64,000 nucleotides of DNA from Nocardioidaceae bacterium (GTDB lineage: Bacteria; Actinomycetota; Actinomycetes; Propionibacteriales; Nocardioidaceae): assembly GCA_017744365.1 (NCBI GenBank), contig JAGIBL010000002.1, positions 1,046,376 through 1,110,375 on the forward strand, given 5' to 3'. Shown here in pieces: positions 7,891 through 20,639 of the stretch (position 1 is the first letter of the stretch; the number at the start of each line of letters is the position of its first letter). Position numbers and translations under genes: made by a program. A model generated the notes under the pieces. It was not told where the DNA came from and did not search any database. It worked only from the letters and a program-made list of their open reading frames with translations.

Positions 7891-9006
7891 GTGCACGTCG
7901 CCCACCTCTCGCTCCACGACTTCCGCTCGTACCCGAGCGTCGAGGTGGAGATCGGGCCGGGCGTCACGGCGTTCGTGGGCCGCAACGGGCAGGGAAAGAC
8001 CAACCTGGTCGAGGCGATCGACTACCTGTCCCGGCTCTCCTCGCACCGGGTCGCGGCCGACGCGCCGCTGGTGCGCCAGGGTGCCGAGTACGCCGTGGTC
8101 CGGGCCGCGGTGATCCGCGACGAGCGCCGGGCGGTCCTGGAGATCGAGATCAGTCCGGGCCGCTCGAACCGTGCCCGGATCAACAAGTCGCCGCTCCCGC
8201 GGGCCAAGGAGCTGCTGGGCCTGGTCCGCACCGTGCTGTTCTCGCCGGAGGACCTCGCCCTGGTCAAGGGCGACCCGTCCGAGCGGCGCCGGTTCGCCGA
8301 CGACCTGCTGGTGCTGATCTCCCCCCGGTACGCCGGGACCCGGGCCGACTACGACCGGGTGCTCAAGCAGCGCAACTCGCTGCTCAAGACCTCCCGCCTG
8401 GCCCGCGGCTCGAGCGAGAACGCCCTGTCCACGCTGGCGGTCTGGGACTCCCGGCTCGCCGAGCTCGGCGCGGAGATCATGGCCCGCCGGGCCCAGCTGG
8501 TCGAGGACCTGACGCCCCTGGTGGGCAAGGCGTACGAGGCGGTGGCGCGCGGGGCGACCCGGGACGACGCGGTACTCGCGTACAAGCCCTCCTTCGAGGT
8601 GACCGACGGGCCGCTGCCCGAGCAGATCCTCGCGGAGCTGGAGCGCCGGCGGGCCGACGAGCTCGACCGCGGCCTCACCCTGGTCGGACCCCACCGCGAC
8701 GACCTGGTGCTCTCCCTGGGCGGGATGCCGGTCAAGGGCTACGCGAGCCACGGCGAGTCCTGGTCCTTCGCGCTCGCGCTGCGGCTGGCGTCGTACGACC
8801 TGCTGCGCTCCGGCGGCGACGACCCGATCCTGATCCTCGACGACGTCTTCGCCGAGCTGGACTCCGGCCGGCGCGAGCAGCTCGCCGACCTCGTCGCCGG
8901 CGCCGAGCAGGTGCTCATCACCGCCGCCGTCGCCGAGGACGTCCCCGAGCGGCTGCGCGGCCGCAGGTTCACCGTCGCCGGCGGAGAAGTGGTGCCCGAT
9001 GAGTGA
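7891..9006 (+). CDS. recF: DNA replication and repair protein RecF
   Basis: 371 aa SMC-like ATPase. Walker [11 protein letters not shown] (about 31-40), family segment [19 protein letters not shown], signature region [10 protein letters not shown] and Walker [13 protein letters not shown] near the C-terminus. RecF loads RecA at single-strand gaps with RecO and RecR. Start GTG 7891 gives [14 protein letters not shown], the usual family start, and appears leaderless. The last eight bases overlap the DUF721 gene, implying coupling. Confidence 0.97.
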   Translation: MHVAHLSLHDFRSYPSVEVEIGPGVTAFVGRNGQGKTNLVEAIDYLSRLSSHRVAADAPLVRQGAEYAVVRAAVIRDERRAVLEIEISPGRSNRARINKSPLPRAKELLGLVRTVLFSPEDLALVKGDPSERRRFADDLLVLISPRYAGTRADYDRVLKQRNSLLKTSRLARGSSENALSTLAVWDSRLAELGAEIMARRAQLVEDLTPLVGKAYEAVARGATRDDAVLAYKPSFEVTDGPLPEQILAELERRRADELDRGLTLVGPHRDDLVLSLGGMPVKGYASHGESWSFALALRLASYDLLRSGGDDPILILDDVFAELDSGRREQLADLVAGAEQVLITAAVAEDVPERLRGRRFTVAGGEVVPDE

Positions 9007-9517
9007 CGACGCCGACGAGCAGCCGCACGAGGAGACCGGGCTCGACCTGGCCCGCAGCATCGCGCGCGGGCTGGCCGGCAAGACAGGGCCGCTGCGGCGT
9101 ACGAGCAAGGGCAAGGCCAAGCGCCGTACGCCGCCCCAGGCGAGCGGCGCGCACCCCGACGACCGCGACCCGCAGAGCCTGGACGCCACCCTCGGCCGCT
9201 TCGTCGCGGAGCAGGGCTGGCAGACCGAGCTGCAGGTGCACGGCGTCTTCACCCGCTGGGCGAGCATCGTCGGGCGGGAGGTCGCCGAGCACGTGACGCC
9301 GGAGTCGTACGTCGAGGGACGGCTGGTGGTCCGCACCGACACCACGGCCTGGGCCACCCAGATGAAGCTTCTCGCCGCGGACGTGGTCCGGCGGCTCAAC
9401 GAGGAGCTCGGCGAGGGCACCGTCGAGGTCGTCGACGTGCTCGGCCCACACCTGCCCCGGTGGACGTCGGGACGGTTCCGCGTCAAGGGCCGCGGGCCGC
9501 GCGACACCTACGGCTGA
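8999..9517 (+). CDS. DUF721 (DciA-like) family protein
   Basis: 172 aa, start ATG 8999 overlapping the recF stop. The C-terminal half carries the DUF721 core ([20 protein letters not shown] ... [30 protein letters not shown]). The N-terminal 60 residues are charged and disordered-looking (Lys/Arg-rich around 30-45). Related proteins act in helicase loading (DciA) in other bacteria. In actinobacteria the position between recF and gyrB is conserved, so a replication role is plausible but inferred. Confidence 0.9.
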   Translation: MSDDADEQPHEETGLDLARSIARGLAGKTGPLRRTSKGKAKRRTPPQASGAHPDDRDPQSLDATLGRFVAEQGWQTELQVHGVFTRWASIVGREVAEHVTPESYVEGRLVVRTDTTAWATQMKLLAADVVRRLNEELGEGTVEVVDVLGPHLPRWTSGRFRVKGRGPRDTYG

Positions 9518-9678
9518 GGCGTGCCGAGAGGCGATCTGCGGGCCGCGCGGACGTAGGGGGACCCATCGGGACCCCTGAACCGGGGCGAATGAGCCCTTCT
9601 GAGGCCTCTGTGGGGCGAATTTCACCCGCGATCCCCCCTTCCGACGGGGTCTACCCGTGATTTGCGGCCTCCAGCCGG

Positions 9679-9684
9679 TAGACT
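9679..9684 (+). promoter_or_regulatory. Possible -10 element for gyrB
   Basis: TAGACT within GGTAGACTGG, a TANNNT hexamer about 50-90 bases before the candidate gyrB starts, in the 217-base DUF721-gyrB gap. There is no convincing -35. The rest of the gap (9518-9670) shows nothing I can assign. Confidence 0.4.
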
Positions 9685-9734
9685 GGCGCTCGGTCGTCCG
9701 AGCTACGAGGTGACGTTGCGCGGCGGCCCTTCCC

Positions 9735-11858
<2,124 letters not shown>

Positions 11859-11907
11859 CCCAGCCTGGACATCTGATCTCCGCGACGTACGACGAAAGTA
11901 AGAGCGA

Positions 11908-14555
<2,648 letters not shown>

Positions 14556-14556
<1 letters not shown>

Positions 14557-15092
14557 TGGCCGACCGCGACGTGGTGGTGCCGCCGATGCCGGCGGACACC
14601 GACGCGGACGAGGGCCGCGGGTGGCTGCGCTCCCTGCGCAAGGACGCCGACCCGAAGGACTCCCCCCGGGACCAGCGCGGACCCGAGCCGGAGCGCGACC
14701 CCGCTCCGGCCGCCGGGCCGAGCGTCCGCAAGGCCCGGCTCCGGCTGGTCCAGGTGGAGCCGTGGTCGGTGATGAAGACCTCGTTCCTGCTCTCGGTCGC
14801 GCTCGGCATCGTCACCGTCGTCGCGGTCGCGATCGTCTGGTCGGTGCTCGGCATGGCCGGCCTGTGGGACTCGGTGAACTCGATCGTGCGGGACTCGATC
14901 GGGGACAACACCGGGACGCCGTTCGAGATCCAGAAGTACCTCGGCACCTCGCGGGTCCTGGGCTTCACCATGATCGTCGCGGTGCTCGACGTCATCCTCA
15001 TCACCGCCATCGCGACGGTGAGCGCGTTCCTCTACAACCTCGCCGCGACCCTGCTCGGCGGCATCGAGGTCACCTTCGCCGAGGACCGCTGA
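14556..15092 (+). CDS. DUF3566 membrane protein
   Basis: 178 aa. A charged, Pro-rich cytoplasmic N-terminus (1-60) precedes two membrane helices (about 72-97 and 130-158). The DUF3566 pattern RLRLVQVEPWSVMKTSF ... GIVTVVAVAIVWSVL ... is present. The family is almost always encoded directly after gyrA in actinobacteria; its function is unknown. It overlaps the gyrA stop by one base, so it is probably co-transcribed. Confidence 0.93.
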
Positions 15093-15123
15093 ACCCGTTT
15101 TGTGAGCGGCTCGGCCGATGGGG

Positions 15124-15129
15124 TAGCCT
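15124..15129 (+). promoter_or_regulatory. Possible -10 element for tRNA-Ile
   Basis: TAGCCT in GGGGTAGCCTTCC, 35 bases before the tRNA 5' end; the same hexamer precedes tRNA-Leu at 57974. Confidence 0.4.
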
Positions 15130-15164
15130 TCCCTCTCGGTCCTGCTGCTCAGCGGGTGCCACCC

Positions 15165-15238
15165 GGGCCTATAGCTCAGACGGTTAGAGCGCTTCCCTGA
15201 TAAGGAAGAGGTCAGAGGTTCAAGTCCTCTTAGGCCCA
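15165..15238 (+). tRNA. tRNA-Ile (GAT)
   Basis: Complete 74-nt cloverleaf. Acceptor GGGCCTA pairs with TAGGCCC, the anticodon stem CTTCC/GGAAG encloses GAT (15199-15201), and the T-arm is AGAGGTTCAAGTCCTCT. Discriminator A; no encoded CCA. No rRNA genes lie nearby. Confidence 0.97.
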
Positions 15239-15263
15239 CTGGATCCACTCTGGGGAGGTCGGC

Positions 15264-15389
15264 ATGAAGAAGCTCGTGCTCCTGGCGCTCGCGGTCGCGG
15301 CGGGTGTGTTCGCGAAGAAGAAGATGGACCAGAGCCGCGACGAGCAGGCTCTCTGGCAGCAGGCCACCGACCCGGTCGAGAAGGCCTGA
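15264..15389 (+). CDS. DLW-39 family microprotein
   Basis: 41 aa, ATG 15264 with GGGGAGG about five bases upstream. Sequence: [20 protein letters not shown], then [20 protein letters not shown] and a final A. One N-terminal hydrophobic segment, a basic patch, then the ALWxxATD motif that defines the family in the tRNA-Ile/tRNA-Ala interval of actinobacteria. Function unknown; probably membrane-attached. Confidence 0.88.
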   Translation: MKKLVLLALAVAAGVFAKKKMDQSRDEQALWQQATDPVEKA

Positions 15390-15422
15390 CACACTCCCAG
15401 CACCGGTGCCCCGGCACCACTC

Positions 15423-15495
15423 GGGGCCTTGGCGCAATTGGTAGCGCACCTGCTTTGCAAGCAGGGGGTTAGGGGTTCGAGTCCCCTAGGCTCCA
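15423..15495 (+). tRNA. tRNA-Ala (TGC)
   Basis: Complete 73-nt cloverleaf. Acceptor GGGGCCT/AGGCTCC (one G-T pair), anticodon stem CCTGC/GCAGG around TGC (15456-15458), T-arm TAGGGGTTCGAGTCCCCTA, discriminator A. A degraded second copy follows 21 bases downstream. Confidence 0.97.
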
Positions 15496-15516
15496 CTTTT
15501 CGTGCGGCGGCGCGCC

Positions 15517-15597
15517 GGGGCGCAATTGGTAGCGGCTGTGCCCCCCGGACTGGGCTTTGCAAGCAGGGGGTTAGGGCTTCGAGTCCCCTAGGCTCCA
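15517..15597 (+). pseudogene. Degraded tandem copy of tRNA-Ala(TGC)
   Basis: The block repeats GGCGCAATTGGTAGCG of the intact tRNA, then has about 20 unrelated bases (GCTGTGCCCCCCGGACTGG) where the D-stem end and 5' anticodon stem should be. It then resumes GCTTTGCAAGCAGGGGGTTA and the full T-arm and 3' acceptor, with one change (GGCTTCG for GGGTTCG). The 5' acceptor strand and 5' anticodon stem are lost, so it cannot fold as tRNA. Similarity continues about 20 bases beyond the 3' end, showing a segmental duplication. Confidence 0.85.
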
Positions 15598-15624
15598 CTT
15601 TTCGTACGTCGGCGCGCTGTATCG

Positions 15625-16053
15625 CTACGCAGGCGCCGCGTCCCCCAGGGTGAAGTCGGCGAAGTCGAACCCGGGGACCACCACGCAGCTCACCAGCACC
15701 GCGTCGTCGACCGGGCGCGCTGCCTGCCAGGCCCCGCCGGGAACGAGCAGCTGCGGGCGCTGGCCGGCGTCGAGGTCGTCACCCAGGACGTGCTCGGTGG
15801 CGGACTCCGGGTCCTCCCCGATCCAGAGTCGGAGCGGGCCGCCACGGTGGTGGAACCAGAGCTCGTCCGACCGCACCCGGTGCCAGGCGGACGACTCGCC
15901 GGGCAGTAGCAGGAAGTAGATGGCCGTGCCGAGCGAGCGCGGGCCGGCGGGGGTGTCGACGCCCGCGGCGTGCCGGTAGGTCTCGGCGTACCAGCCGCCC
16001 TCGGGATGGGGCTGCAGGTCGAGGGTCCGAGCCCAGGCGGGCAGGTCGGTCAT
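15625..16053 (-). CDS. Cupin protein, DUF985 type
   Basis: 142 aa, one cupin barrel of the DUF985 type: LDLQPHPEGGWYAETYRHA, AIYFLLLPGESSAWHRVRSDELWFHH and LLVPGGAWQAA ... SCVVVPGFDFADF. His and Glu residues in the cupin motifs suggest a metal site. Substrate unknown. ATG 16053 overlaps the stop of the upstream antitoxin-like gene (ATGA), so the two are probably one operon. Confidence 0.9.
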   Translation of the reverse strand: MTDLPAWARTLDLQPHPEGGWYAETYRHAAGVDTPAGPRSLGTAIYFLLLPGESSAWHRVRSDELWFHHRGGPLRLWIGEDPESATEHVLGDDLDAGQRPQLLVPGGAWQAARPVDDAVLVSCVVVPGFDFADFTLGDAAPA

Positions 16054-16199
16054 CGGGTCTTCTCGGCGGCGTGAGTCGTGGGGGCCAGCCGTGCGACCGG
16101 AACGCCATCCCGAGCGATGATGATCGTCTCTCCTTGCTCGACGCGATCGAGCAGCTGGGTCATCGAAGCCTGAGCCGCCCGCATCTCGACCATCATCAT
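16050..16199 (-). CDS. Phd/YefM-type antitoxin-like protein, no toxin adjacent
   Basis: 49 aa from the first of three consecutive ATG codons (16199, 16196, 16193); an upstream in-frame GTG is also possible. The product contains MRAAQASMTQLLDRVEQGET and then IIIARDGVPVARLAP, the core of the Phd/YefM fold: an AbrB-like N-terminal dimer that binds DNA. Such proteins normally neutralise a neighbouring toxin such as RelE or PIN. Here the next gene downstream is a cupin, so it is an orphan or a stand-alone regulator. The usual C-terminal toxin-binding region is reduced to about 12 residues. Confidence 0.75.
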   Translation of the reverse strand: MMMVEMRAAQASMTQLLDRVEQGETIIIARDGVPVARLAPTTHAAEKTR

Positions 16200-16245
16200 G
16201 GAGAACAGCCTGCCTCGGATCACGTCGATGTGGGCGATCCGTTCC

Positions 16246-16641
16246 TCACCGCGGGCCGAGTTCCTGCTCCACCTGCCAGGCCAGGTAGCTCTCAGCGCGC
16301 TCCCTGATCCGGGTCCACTGCGCAGAATCCAGGCCGGCTGGGCGGCGGAAGCGGACGTCGTCGCTCTCCTCGGCCTTGGTGCCGTTGCCCTCGGGGTCGG
16401 CCGGGTCGGGGACGGCCGCGCCGGCCGCGATGGCGCGCAGCATGCCGAGCGGCCAGCTCAGCGCCTTCTCGATCTTCCCCTGGGTGCCGATCTTCGGCCA
16501 GCGCTTGCCATTGAGGAAGTCGCCCACCGTGCCCGCGTCGACCCGCGCGACGGCGACCAGCTGGGAGTTGTTCCACTCCAGGTGCGCCATCCGGGCGGCG
16601 ACCGCATCGGCCGCGCGTCGCTGGTGGTGATTCTGAGCCAT
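16246..16641 (-). CDS. Helix-turn-helix DNA-binding protein
   Basis: 131 aa from ATG 16641; an in-frame extension to 16764 lacks family-like sequence. The segment LVAVARVDAGTVGDFLNGKRWPKI (about 30-53) reads as an XRE-like helix-turn-helix of the type seen in actinobacterial and phage regulators. The C-terminal third is charged. It lies just upstream of the antitoxin-like gene on the same strand, 46 bases apart. Target and role unknown. Confidence 0.7.
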   Translation of the reverse strand: MAQNHHQRRAADAVAARMAHLEWNNSQLVAVARVDAGTVGDFLNGKRWPKIGTQGKIEKALSWPLGMLRAIAAGAAVPDPADPEGNGTKAEESDDVRFRRPAGLDSAQWTRIRERAESYLAWQVEQELGPR

Positions 16642-16812
16642 GCGGAGTTCCCGGTTCTTCCTGGTCAAGGGCCTGGAGAGACGAGGGAACATCACTGGCA
16701 GCACCGTTGTACACCGGGTGAGTCGCGTGGGCCGACCACCGCGAAAGACGCGCTCGACTGCCACATCCTGCCGACAATCGCCCGCGTTCTACGGGGAAGC
16801 GCCTCGTTCGGC

Positions 16813-17643
16813 CTAGTCGGTGACGTCCGCGAGCGCGTCGAACTCGACCGCGTCGTGGGCGCAGAAGACGGTCACGATCTCGCTCGCCCCGGAGCCCGGG
16901 CCGTGCTCGGCGTGCAGCGAGCGCACCCGGTCCGCGTTCGCGTGCCGGGCCTTCTTGTCCATCTGCACCATGGCCTGGAACATTCGCAGCCCGCTCGGAC
17001 AGGTCGGCGGGTTCTCCTTCTCGCCGTGGTTGAAGTAGGAGTCCCCGGCGTGCAGGAACCAGCCACCGGACGGACGTCGTACGGCGACTCCGCAGTGCCC
17101 CCGGGTGTGGCCCTGCAGCGGCACCATCAGCACGTTCTCGGTCACCGTGCGCACCGAGGAGAACCCGAGCCACTCCTCCCCGGCGACCGTGTGCTCCACC
17201 CAGCTCGGGCCGTGCGCCCACTGCGCCTCGATGTACCGGTTCTTCTCCTTCGGCGACGTCCGCGCCCGGGCCGCGGCCAGCTCGTCGGCGAAGACGTGCA
17301 CGCGCGCCGCCGGGAAGTCGCCGAGCCCGCCCGCGTGGTCGAGGTCCAGGTGGGTCAGCACGATGTCGGTGACGTCGGCCGCGTCGTAGCCGGCCGCGCG
17401 CACCTGGGCGATCGCGGTCTCGGCCGGGTCGAGGGAGGGCGCCATCAGGCCGACGAAGGCGCGGCCCATCCGCTTCTCGGCGATGTCGACGGTGCCGAAC
17501 CCGGTGTCGACCAGGGCGAGGCCGTCGGGCCCCTCGACGAGCAGGCAGTGCGCGACCATCCGCGCCGGCGTCATCGAACCTGGGGTCCGCGGGGCCATGG
17601 TCACGCAGTTGAGGTGCCGGATCAGGGAGGGCATGGGAAGCAT
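16813..17643 (-). CDS. MBL-fold metallo-hydrolase
   Basis: 276 aa from ATG 17643 (ATG 17634 also possible). Zinc-binding motifs are intact: HLDLDH at 98-103, GHTRGH at 178-183, and an aspartate in LHAGDSYF near 201. The layout resembles lactonase-like members of the superfamily (AiiA group), but the substrate cannot be read from the sequence. It is transcribed divergently from the SURF1 gene with only 28 bases between start codons, so their promoters overlap. Confidence 0.88.
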   Translation of the reverse strand: MLPMPSLIRHLNCVTMAPRTPGSMTPARMVAHCLLVEGPDGLALVDTGFGTVDIAEKRMGRAFVGLMAPSLDPAETAIAQVRAAGYDAADVTDIVLTHLDLDHAGGLGDFPAARVHVFADELAAARARTSPKEKNRYIEAQWAHGPSWVEHTVAGEEWLGFSSVRTVTENVLMVPLQGHTRGHCGVAVRRPSGGWFLHAGDSYFNHGEKENPPTCPSGLRMFQAMVQMDKKARHANADRVRSLHAEHGPGSGASEIVTVFCAHDAVEFDALADVTD

Positions 17644-17659
17644 CGTGGCAGCACCCCCG

Positions 17660-17665
17660 TACGCT
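17660..17665 (+). promoter_or_regulatory. -10 element for leaderless SURF1 transcript
   Basis: TACGCT ends six bases before GTG 17672, with no Shine-Dalgarno between. It sits in the 28-base divergent gap with the MBL gene. Confidence 0.45.
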
Positions 17666-17671
17666 GGGCCA

Positions 17672-18409
17672 GTGCTGCCCCTCCTCCGGCCGCGGTTCTG
17701 GCCGGGGCACCTGCTGATGGTCGTCTGCGTTGCCATCGCCACCGGGCTCGGGCTCTGGCAGCTGGACGCCTGGCACGCCCGCCGGGCCGACGCCGCCCGC
17801 GACCTGTCCAGCAAGCCGGCGGTGGCGCTGGACTCGGTGATGACCGGCGACAGCCCGTTCCCCGGGCGCTCGCTCGGCCGGCCGGTGCGGTTCGCGGGGC
17901 GGTGGGTCGGCGGCACCGTGTACGTCGGCGACCGGAATCACGAGGGCAGGCGCGGCTACTGGGTCGTCGGGGCGCTCCGGGTCGAGGGCAGCGAGTCGGC
18001 GATGCCCGTGGTGCGGGGCTGGACCGATCGCACCGACGTCGCGGCACCGACGGGCGACGCCGAGGTGACCGGGTGGCTGCAGGCGACCGAGGGCAGTGGC
18101 CGGTTCGACGACGACCCCGGCGACGACGTGATCCCGGAGATGCGGATCGCGAGCCTGGTCGAGAAGTACGACGTCGACCTCTACAGCGGGTACGTCGTGG
18201 CCCGGAGGATCTCGCCGTCCCCCGCGCCCGGGCTCGCCGCGGTCTCGGCGGCCAACGTGCCCGACGTCTCCGGCTTCACCGCGCTGCGCAACCTGCTCTA
18301 CGCGATCGAGTGGTGGATCTTCGGCGCCTTCGCCCTCCTCGTGTGGGTGCGCTGGTGCCGTGACGAGCTGAACCCGCCCGCGCCTTCGGCCGAGGAGGAC
18401 GAGGAGTGA
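17672..18409 (+). CDS. SURF1-family cytochrome c oxidase assembly protein
   Basis: 245 aa from GTG 17672. Two membrane helices flank an extracytoplasmic domain: N-terminal LLMVVCVAIATGLGLWQLDAW, including the GLWQL motif typical of SURF1, and C-terminal YAIEWWIFGAFALLVW, the family's NLxYAxEWWxFG motif. SURF1 helps haem insertion into the oxidase. The stop overlaps the cobQ start (GTGA), so it could lead the cobQ-cobK transcript, perhaps by chance of position rather than shared function. Confidence 0.9.
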   Translation: MLPLLRPRFWPGHLLMVVCVAIATGLGLWQLDAWHARRADAARDLSSKPAVALDSVMTGDSPFPGRSLGRPVRFAGRWVGGTVYVGDRNHEGRRGYWVVGALRVEGSESAMPVVRGWTDRTDVAAPTGDAEVTGWLQATEGSGRFDDDPGDDVIPEMRIASLVEKYDVDLYSGYVVARRISPSPAPGLAAVSAANVPDVSGFTALRNLLYAIEWWIFGAFALLVWVRWCRDELNPPAPSAEEDEE

Positions 18410-19899
18410 GTGGGCTGCTGGTGGCCGGCACCACCTCGGACGCCGGCAAGAGCATCGTGACGACCGGGCTGTGCCGTGCCTTCGTACGACGCGGGGTACG
18501 GGTGGCGCCGTACAAGGCGCAGAACATGTCGAACAACTCGATGGTCTGCGCCGGCGGGACCGGGTCGTCGGCCGAGATCGGTCGGGCCCAGTGGGTACAG
18601 GCGCTGGCCGCGCGCGTCGAGCCCGAGGCCGCGATGAACCCGGTGCTGCTCAAGCCCGGGGGCGACACCCAGAGCCACGTCGTGCTGATGGGCCGGCCAG
18701 GGGGCAGCGTCTCCTCCCGCGACTGGACCTCGGGGCGCGCGCACCTGGCGGCCGCCGCTCATGCCGCGTACGACGACCTGGCGAGCCGGTTCGACGTGAT
18801 CGTCGCGGAGGGTGCGGGCAGCCCGGCCGAGATCAACCTGCGCGACGGCGACTACGTGAACCTGGGACTGGCCCGGCACGGGGAGCTCCCGGTGGTGGTG
18901 GTCGGGGACATCGACCGCGGCGGCCTGTTCGCGGCGCTGTTCGGGACCGTCGCCTTGCTGGAGCCGGCCGACCAGGCGCTGGTGGCCGGGTTCGTGGCGA
19001 ACAAGTTCCGCGGCGACCTCGGGCTGCTGCGGCCCGGGATCGACGAGCTGACCCGGCTCGCCGGGCGTCCGACGTACGGGGTGCTGCCGTGGCACCCGGA
19101 CCTCTGGCTCGACTCCGAGGACGCCTTGGACCTGGAGGGCCGTCGCTCCCGCGCGGCCGGTGCGCTGAAGGTCGCGGTGGTCCGGCTGCCGCGCATCTCG
19201 AACTTCACCGACGTCGACGCGCTCGGGATCGAGCCCGACCTCGACGTCGGGTTCGCGGTCTCGCCCAGCGACCTGGACGGCGCCGACCTGGTGGTGCTCC
19301 CGGGCACCCGCGCCACCCTCGACGACCTGGCCTGGTTGCGCTCGCGCGGGCTCGACGTCGCGGTCCGTGCGCACGCTCGGAGGGGGAGGCCGGTGCTCGG
19401 CATCTGCGGGGGCGCGCAGATGCTGGGCCGGACCATCGCCGACCCCGAGGGCGTCGAGGGCCCGGCCGGACGCGTGGACGAGGGCCTCGGCCTGGTCGAC
19501 GCGAGCACCGAGTTCGGCGGCGAGAAGGTGCTGCGGCTCCCTCGTGGGACGGGGCTCGGTGAGCCGGTCAGCGGGTACGAGATCCACCACGGGCGGTACA
19601 CGCCCGGTGCCGGGTCCGCGTTCCCGGGCGGTGTCCGCGAGGGCCAGGTCTTCGCGACCATGTGGCACGGGTCGCTGGAGAGCGACGGGTTCCGGCAGGC
19701 GTTCCTGGATCAGGTGGCGGAAGCCGTCGGCCGGACCCGCGAGCCGAGCGCCGTCGTGTTCGCCGAGCGCCGGGACGCCCGGCTCGACCTGCTCGGCGAC
19801 CTCGTCGAGGAGCACCTGGACGTGGACGCGCTGCTCGCGCTCGCGCGCGAGGGTGCCCCCGCGGGCCTGCCGATCCTGCCGCCGGGTGACGCGCGGTGA
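18406..19899 (+). CDS. cobQ: Cobyric acid synthase CobQ
   Basis: 497 aa, the normal length. Amidates side chains b, d, e and g of adenosylcobyrinic acid a,c-diamide using glutamine and ATP. The N-terminal P-loop-like segment VAGTTSDAGKSIVTTGLCR and the KAQNMSNNSMVC motif bind nucleotide and corrinoid. The C-terminal class I glutamine amidotransferase domain has LGICGGAQMLG with the catalytic cysteine and a late His in GYEIHHGRY. GTG 18406 overlaps the SURF1 stop, and the TGA overlaps cobK. Confidence 0.97.
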   Translation: MSGLLVAGTTSDAGKSIVTTGLCRAFVRRGVRVAPYKAQNMSNNSMVCAGGTGSSAEIGRAQWVQALAARVEPEAAMNPVLLKPGGDTQSHVVLMGRPGGSVSSRDWTSGRAHLAAAAHAAYDDLASRFDVIVAEGAGSPAEINLRDGDYVNLGLARHGELPVVVVGDIDRGGLFAALFGTVALLEPADQALVAGFVANKFRGDLGLLRPGIDELTRLAGRPTYGVLPWHPDLWLDSEDALDLEGRRSRAAGALKVAVVRLPRISNFTDVDALGIEPDLDVGFAVSPSDLDGADLVVLPGTRATLDDLAWLRSRGLDVAVRAHARRGRPVLGICGGAQMLGRTIADPEGVEGPAGRVDEGLGLVDASTEFGGEKVLRLPRGTGLGEPVSGYEIHHGRYTPGAGSAFPGGVREGQVFATMWHGSLESDGFRQAFLDQVAEAVGRTREPSAVVFAERRDARLDLLGDLVEEHLDVDALLALAREGAPAGLPILPPGDAR

Positions 19900-20639
19900 T
19901 CCTGGTCCTCGGCGGCACCGCGGAGGCGCGGGCACTCGCCGCTCTGCTGGTCGACGACGGCCTCGTGGTGGTCTCCTCGCTCGCCGGGCGGGTGACCCGG
20001 CCGCGGCTGCCGGTCGGCGAGGTGCGCGTCGGGGGATTCGGCGGCGTGGACGGGCTTTCCGCCTACCTGCAGGCGAACTCCGTGATGGCGGTGGTCGACG
20101 CGACCCATCCGTTCGCGGCCCGGATCTCGGCCAACGCGGTCGCCGCGTGCTCGCGGACCGGGGTGCCGCTGCTGCGGCTGGCCCGGCCGGGATGGGAGTC
20201 CGATCCCGACGCGGACCACTGGCACTGGGTCGCGACCAACGAGGAAGCGGCCGTGCTGACGGCCGCGCTCGGCGTCCGGCCGTTCCTGACCGTGGGACGT
20301 CAGGGCCTCGCGGCGTACGCCGGACCGCTGGCCGAGCACGAGGCCCTCGTGCGTGTGGTCGACCCGCCCGAGATCGCACTGCCCTCGTGGTGGACGCTGC
20401 TCACCGAGCGCGGTCCCTACGACCTCGAGGGCGAGCGAGCCCGGATGGAGGGGCACCGGGCCGACGTGCTGGTCACCAAGGACTCCGGGGGACGCTGGAC
20501 CTACCCCAAGCTGGCGGCCGCCGGTGCGCTGGGCCTGGCCGTCGTGGTCGTCCGACGACCGCCGTCGCCGGCCTGGGTCAGCGTCGTCGAGCGGCCCGGC
20601 GACGCTGCCGCCTGGGTGCGCGCGACAGCAGCAGGCTGA
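19896..20639 (+). CDS. cobK: Precorrin-6A reductase CobK/CbiJ
   Basis: 247 aa. Reduces precorrin-6A to dihydro-precorrin-6A (precorrin-6B) with NADPH. Family motifs: ILVLGGTAEARALA at the N-terminus, VDATHPFAARISANAV (about 67-82) and LVTKDSGG near the C-terminus. GTG 19896 overlaps the cobQ TGA. Its last 62 bases overlap the convergent cobD 3' end, so the tail RRPPSPAWVSVVERPGDAAAW is encoded opposite the cobD C-terminus. Confidence 0.95.
   Translation: MILVLGGTAEARALAALLVDDGLVVVSSLAGRVTRPRLPVGEVRVGGFGGVDGLSAYLQANSVMAVVDATHPFAARISANAVAACSRTGVPLLRLARPGWESDPDADHWHWVATNEEAAVLTAALGVRPFLTVGRQGLAAYAGPLAEHEALVRVVDPPEIALPSWWTLLTERGPYDLEGERARMEGHRADVLVTKDSGGRWTYPKLAAAGALGLAVVVVRRPPSPAWVSVVERPGDAAAWVRATAAG

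Noticed and set aside
15165..15597. Possible rRNA operon, because tRNA-Ile and tRNA-Ala often lie in the 16S-23S spacer.
   Set aside because: No 16S, 23S or 5S sequence is present; these tRNAs are the free-standing pair found after gyrA in actinobacteria.
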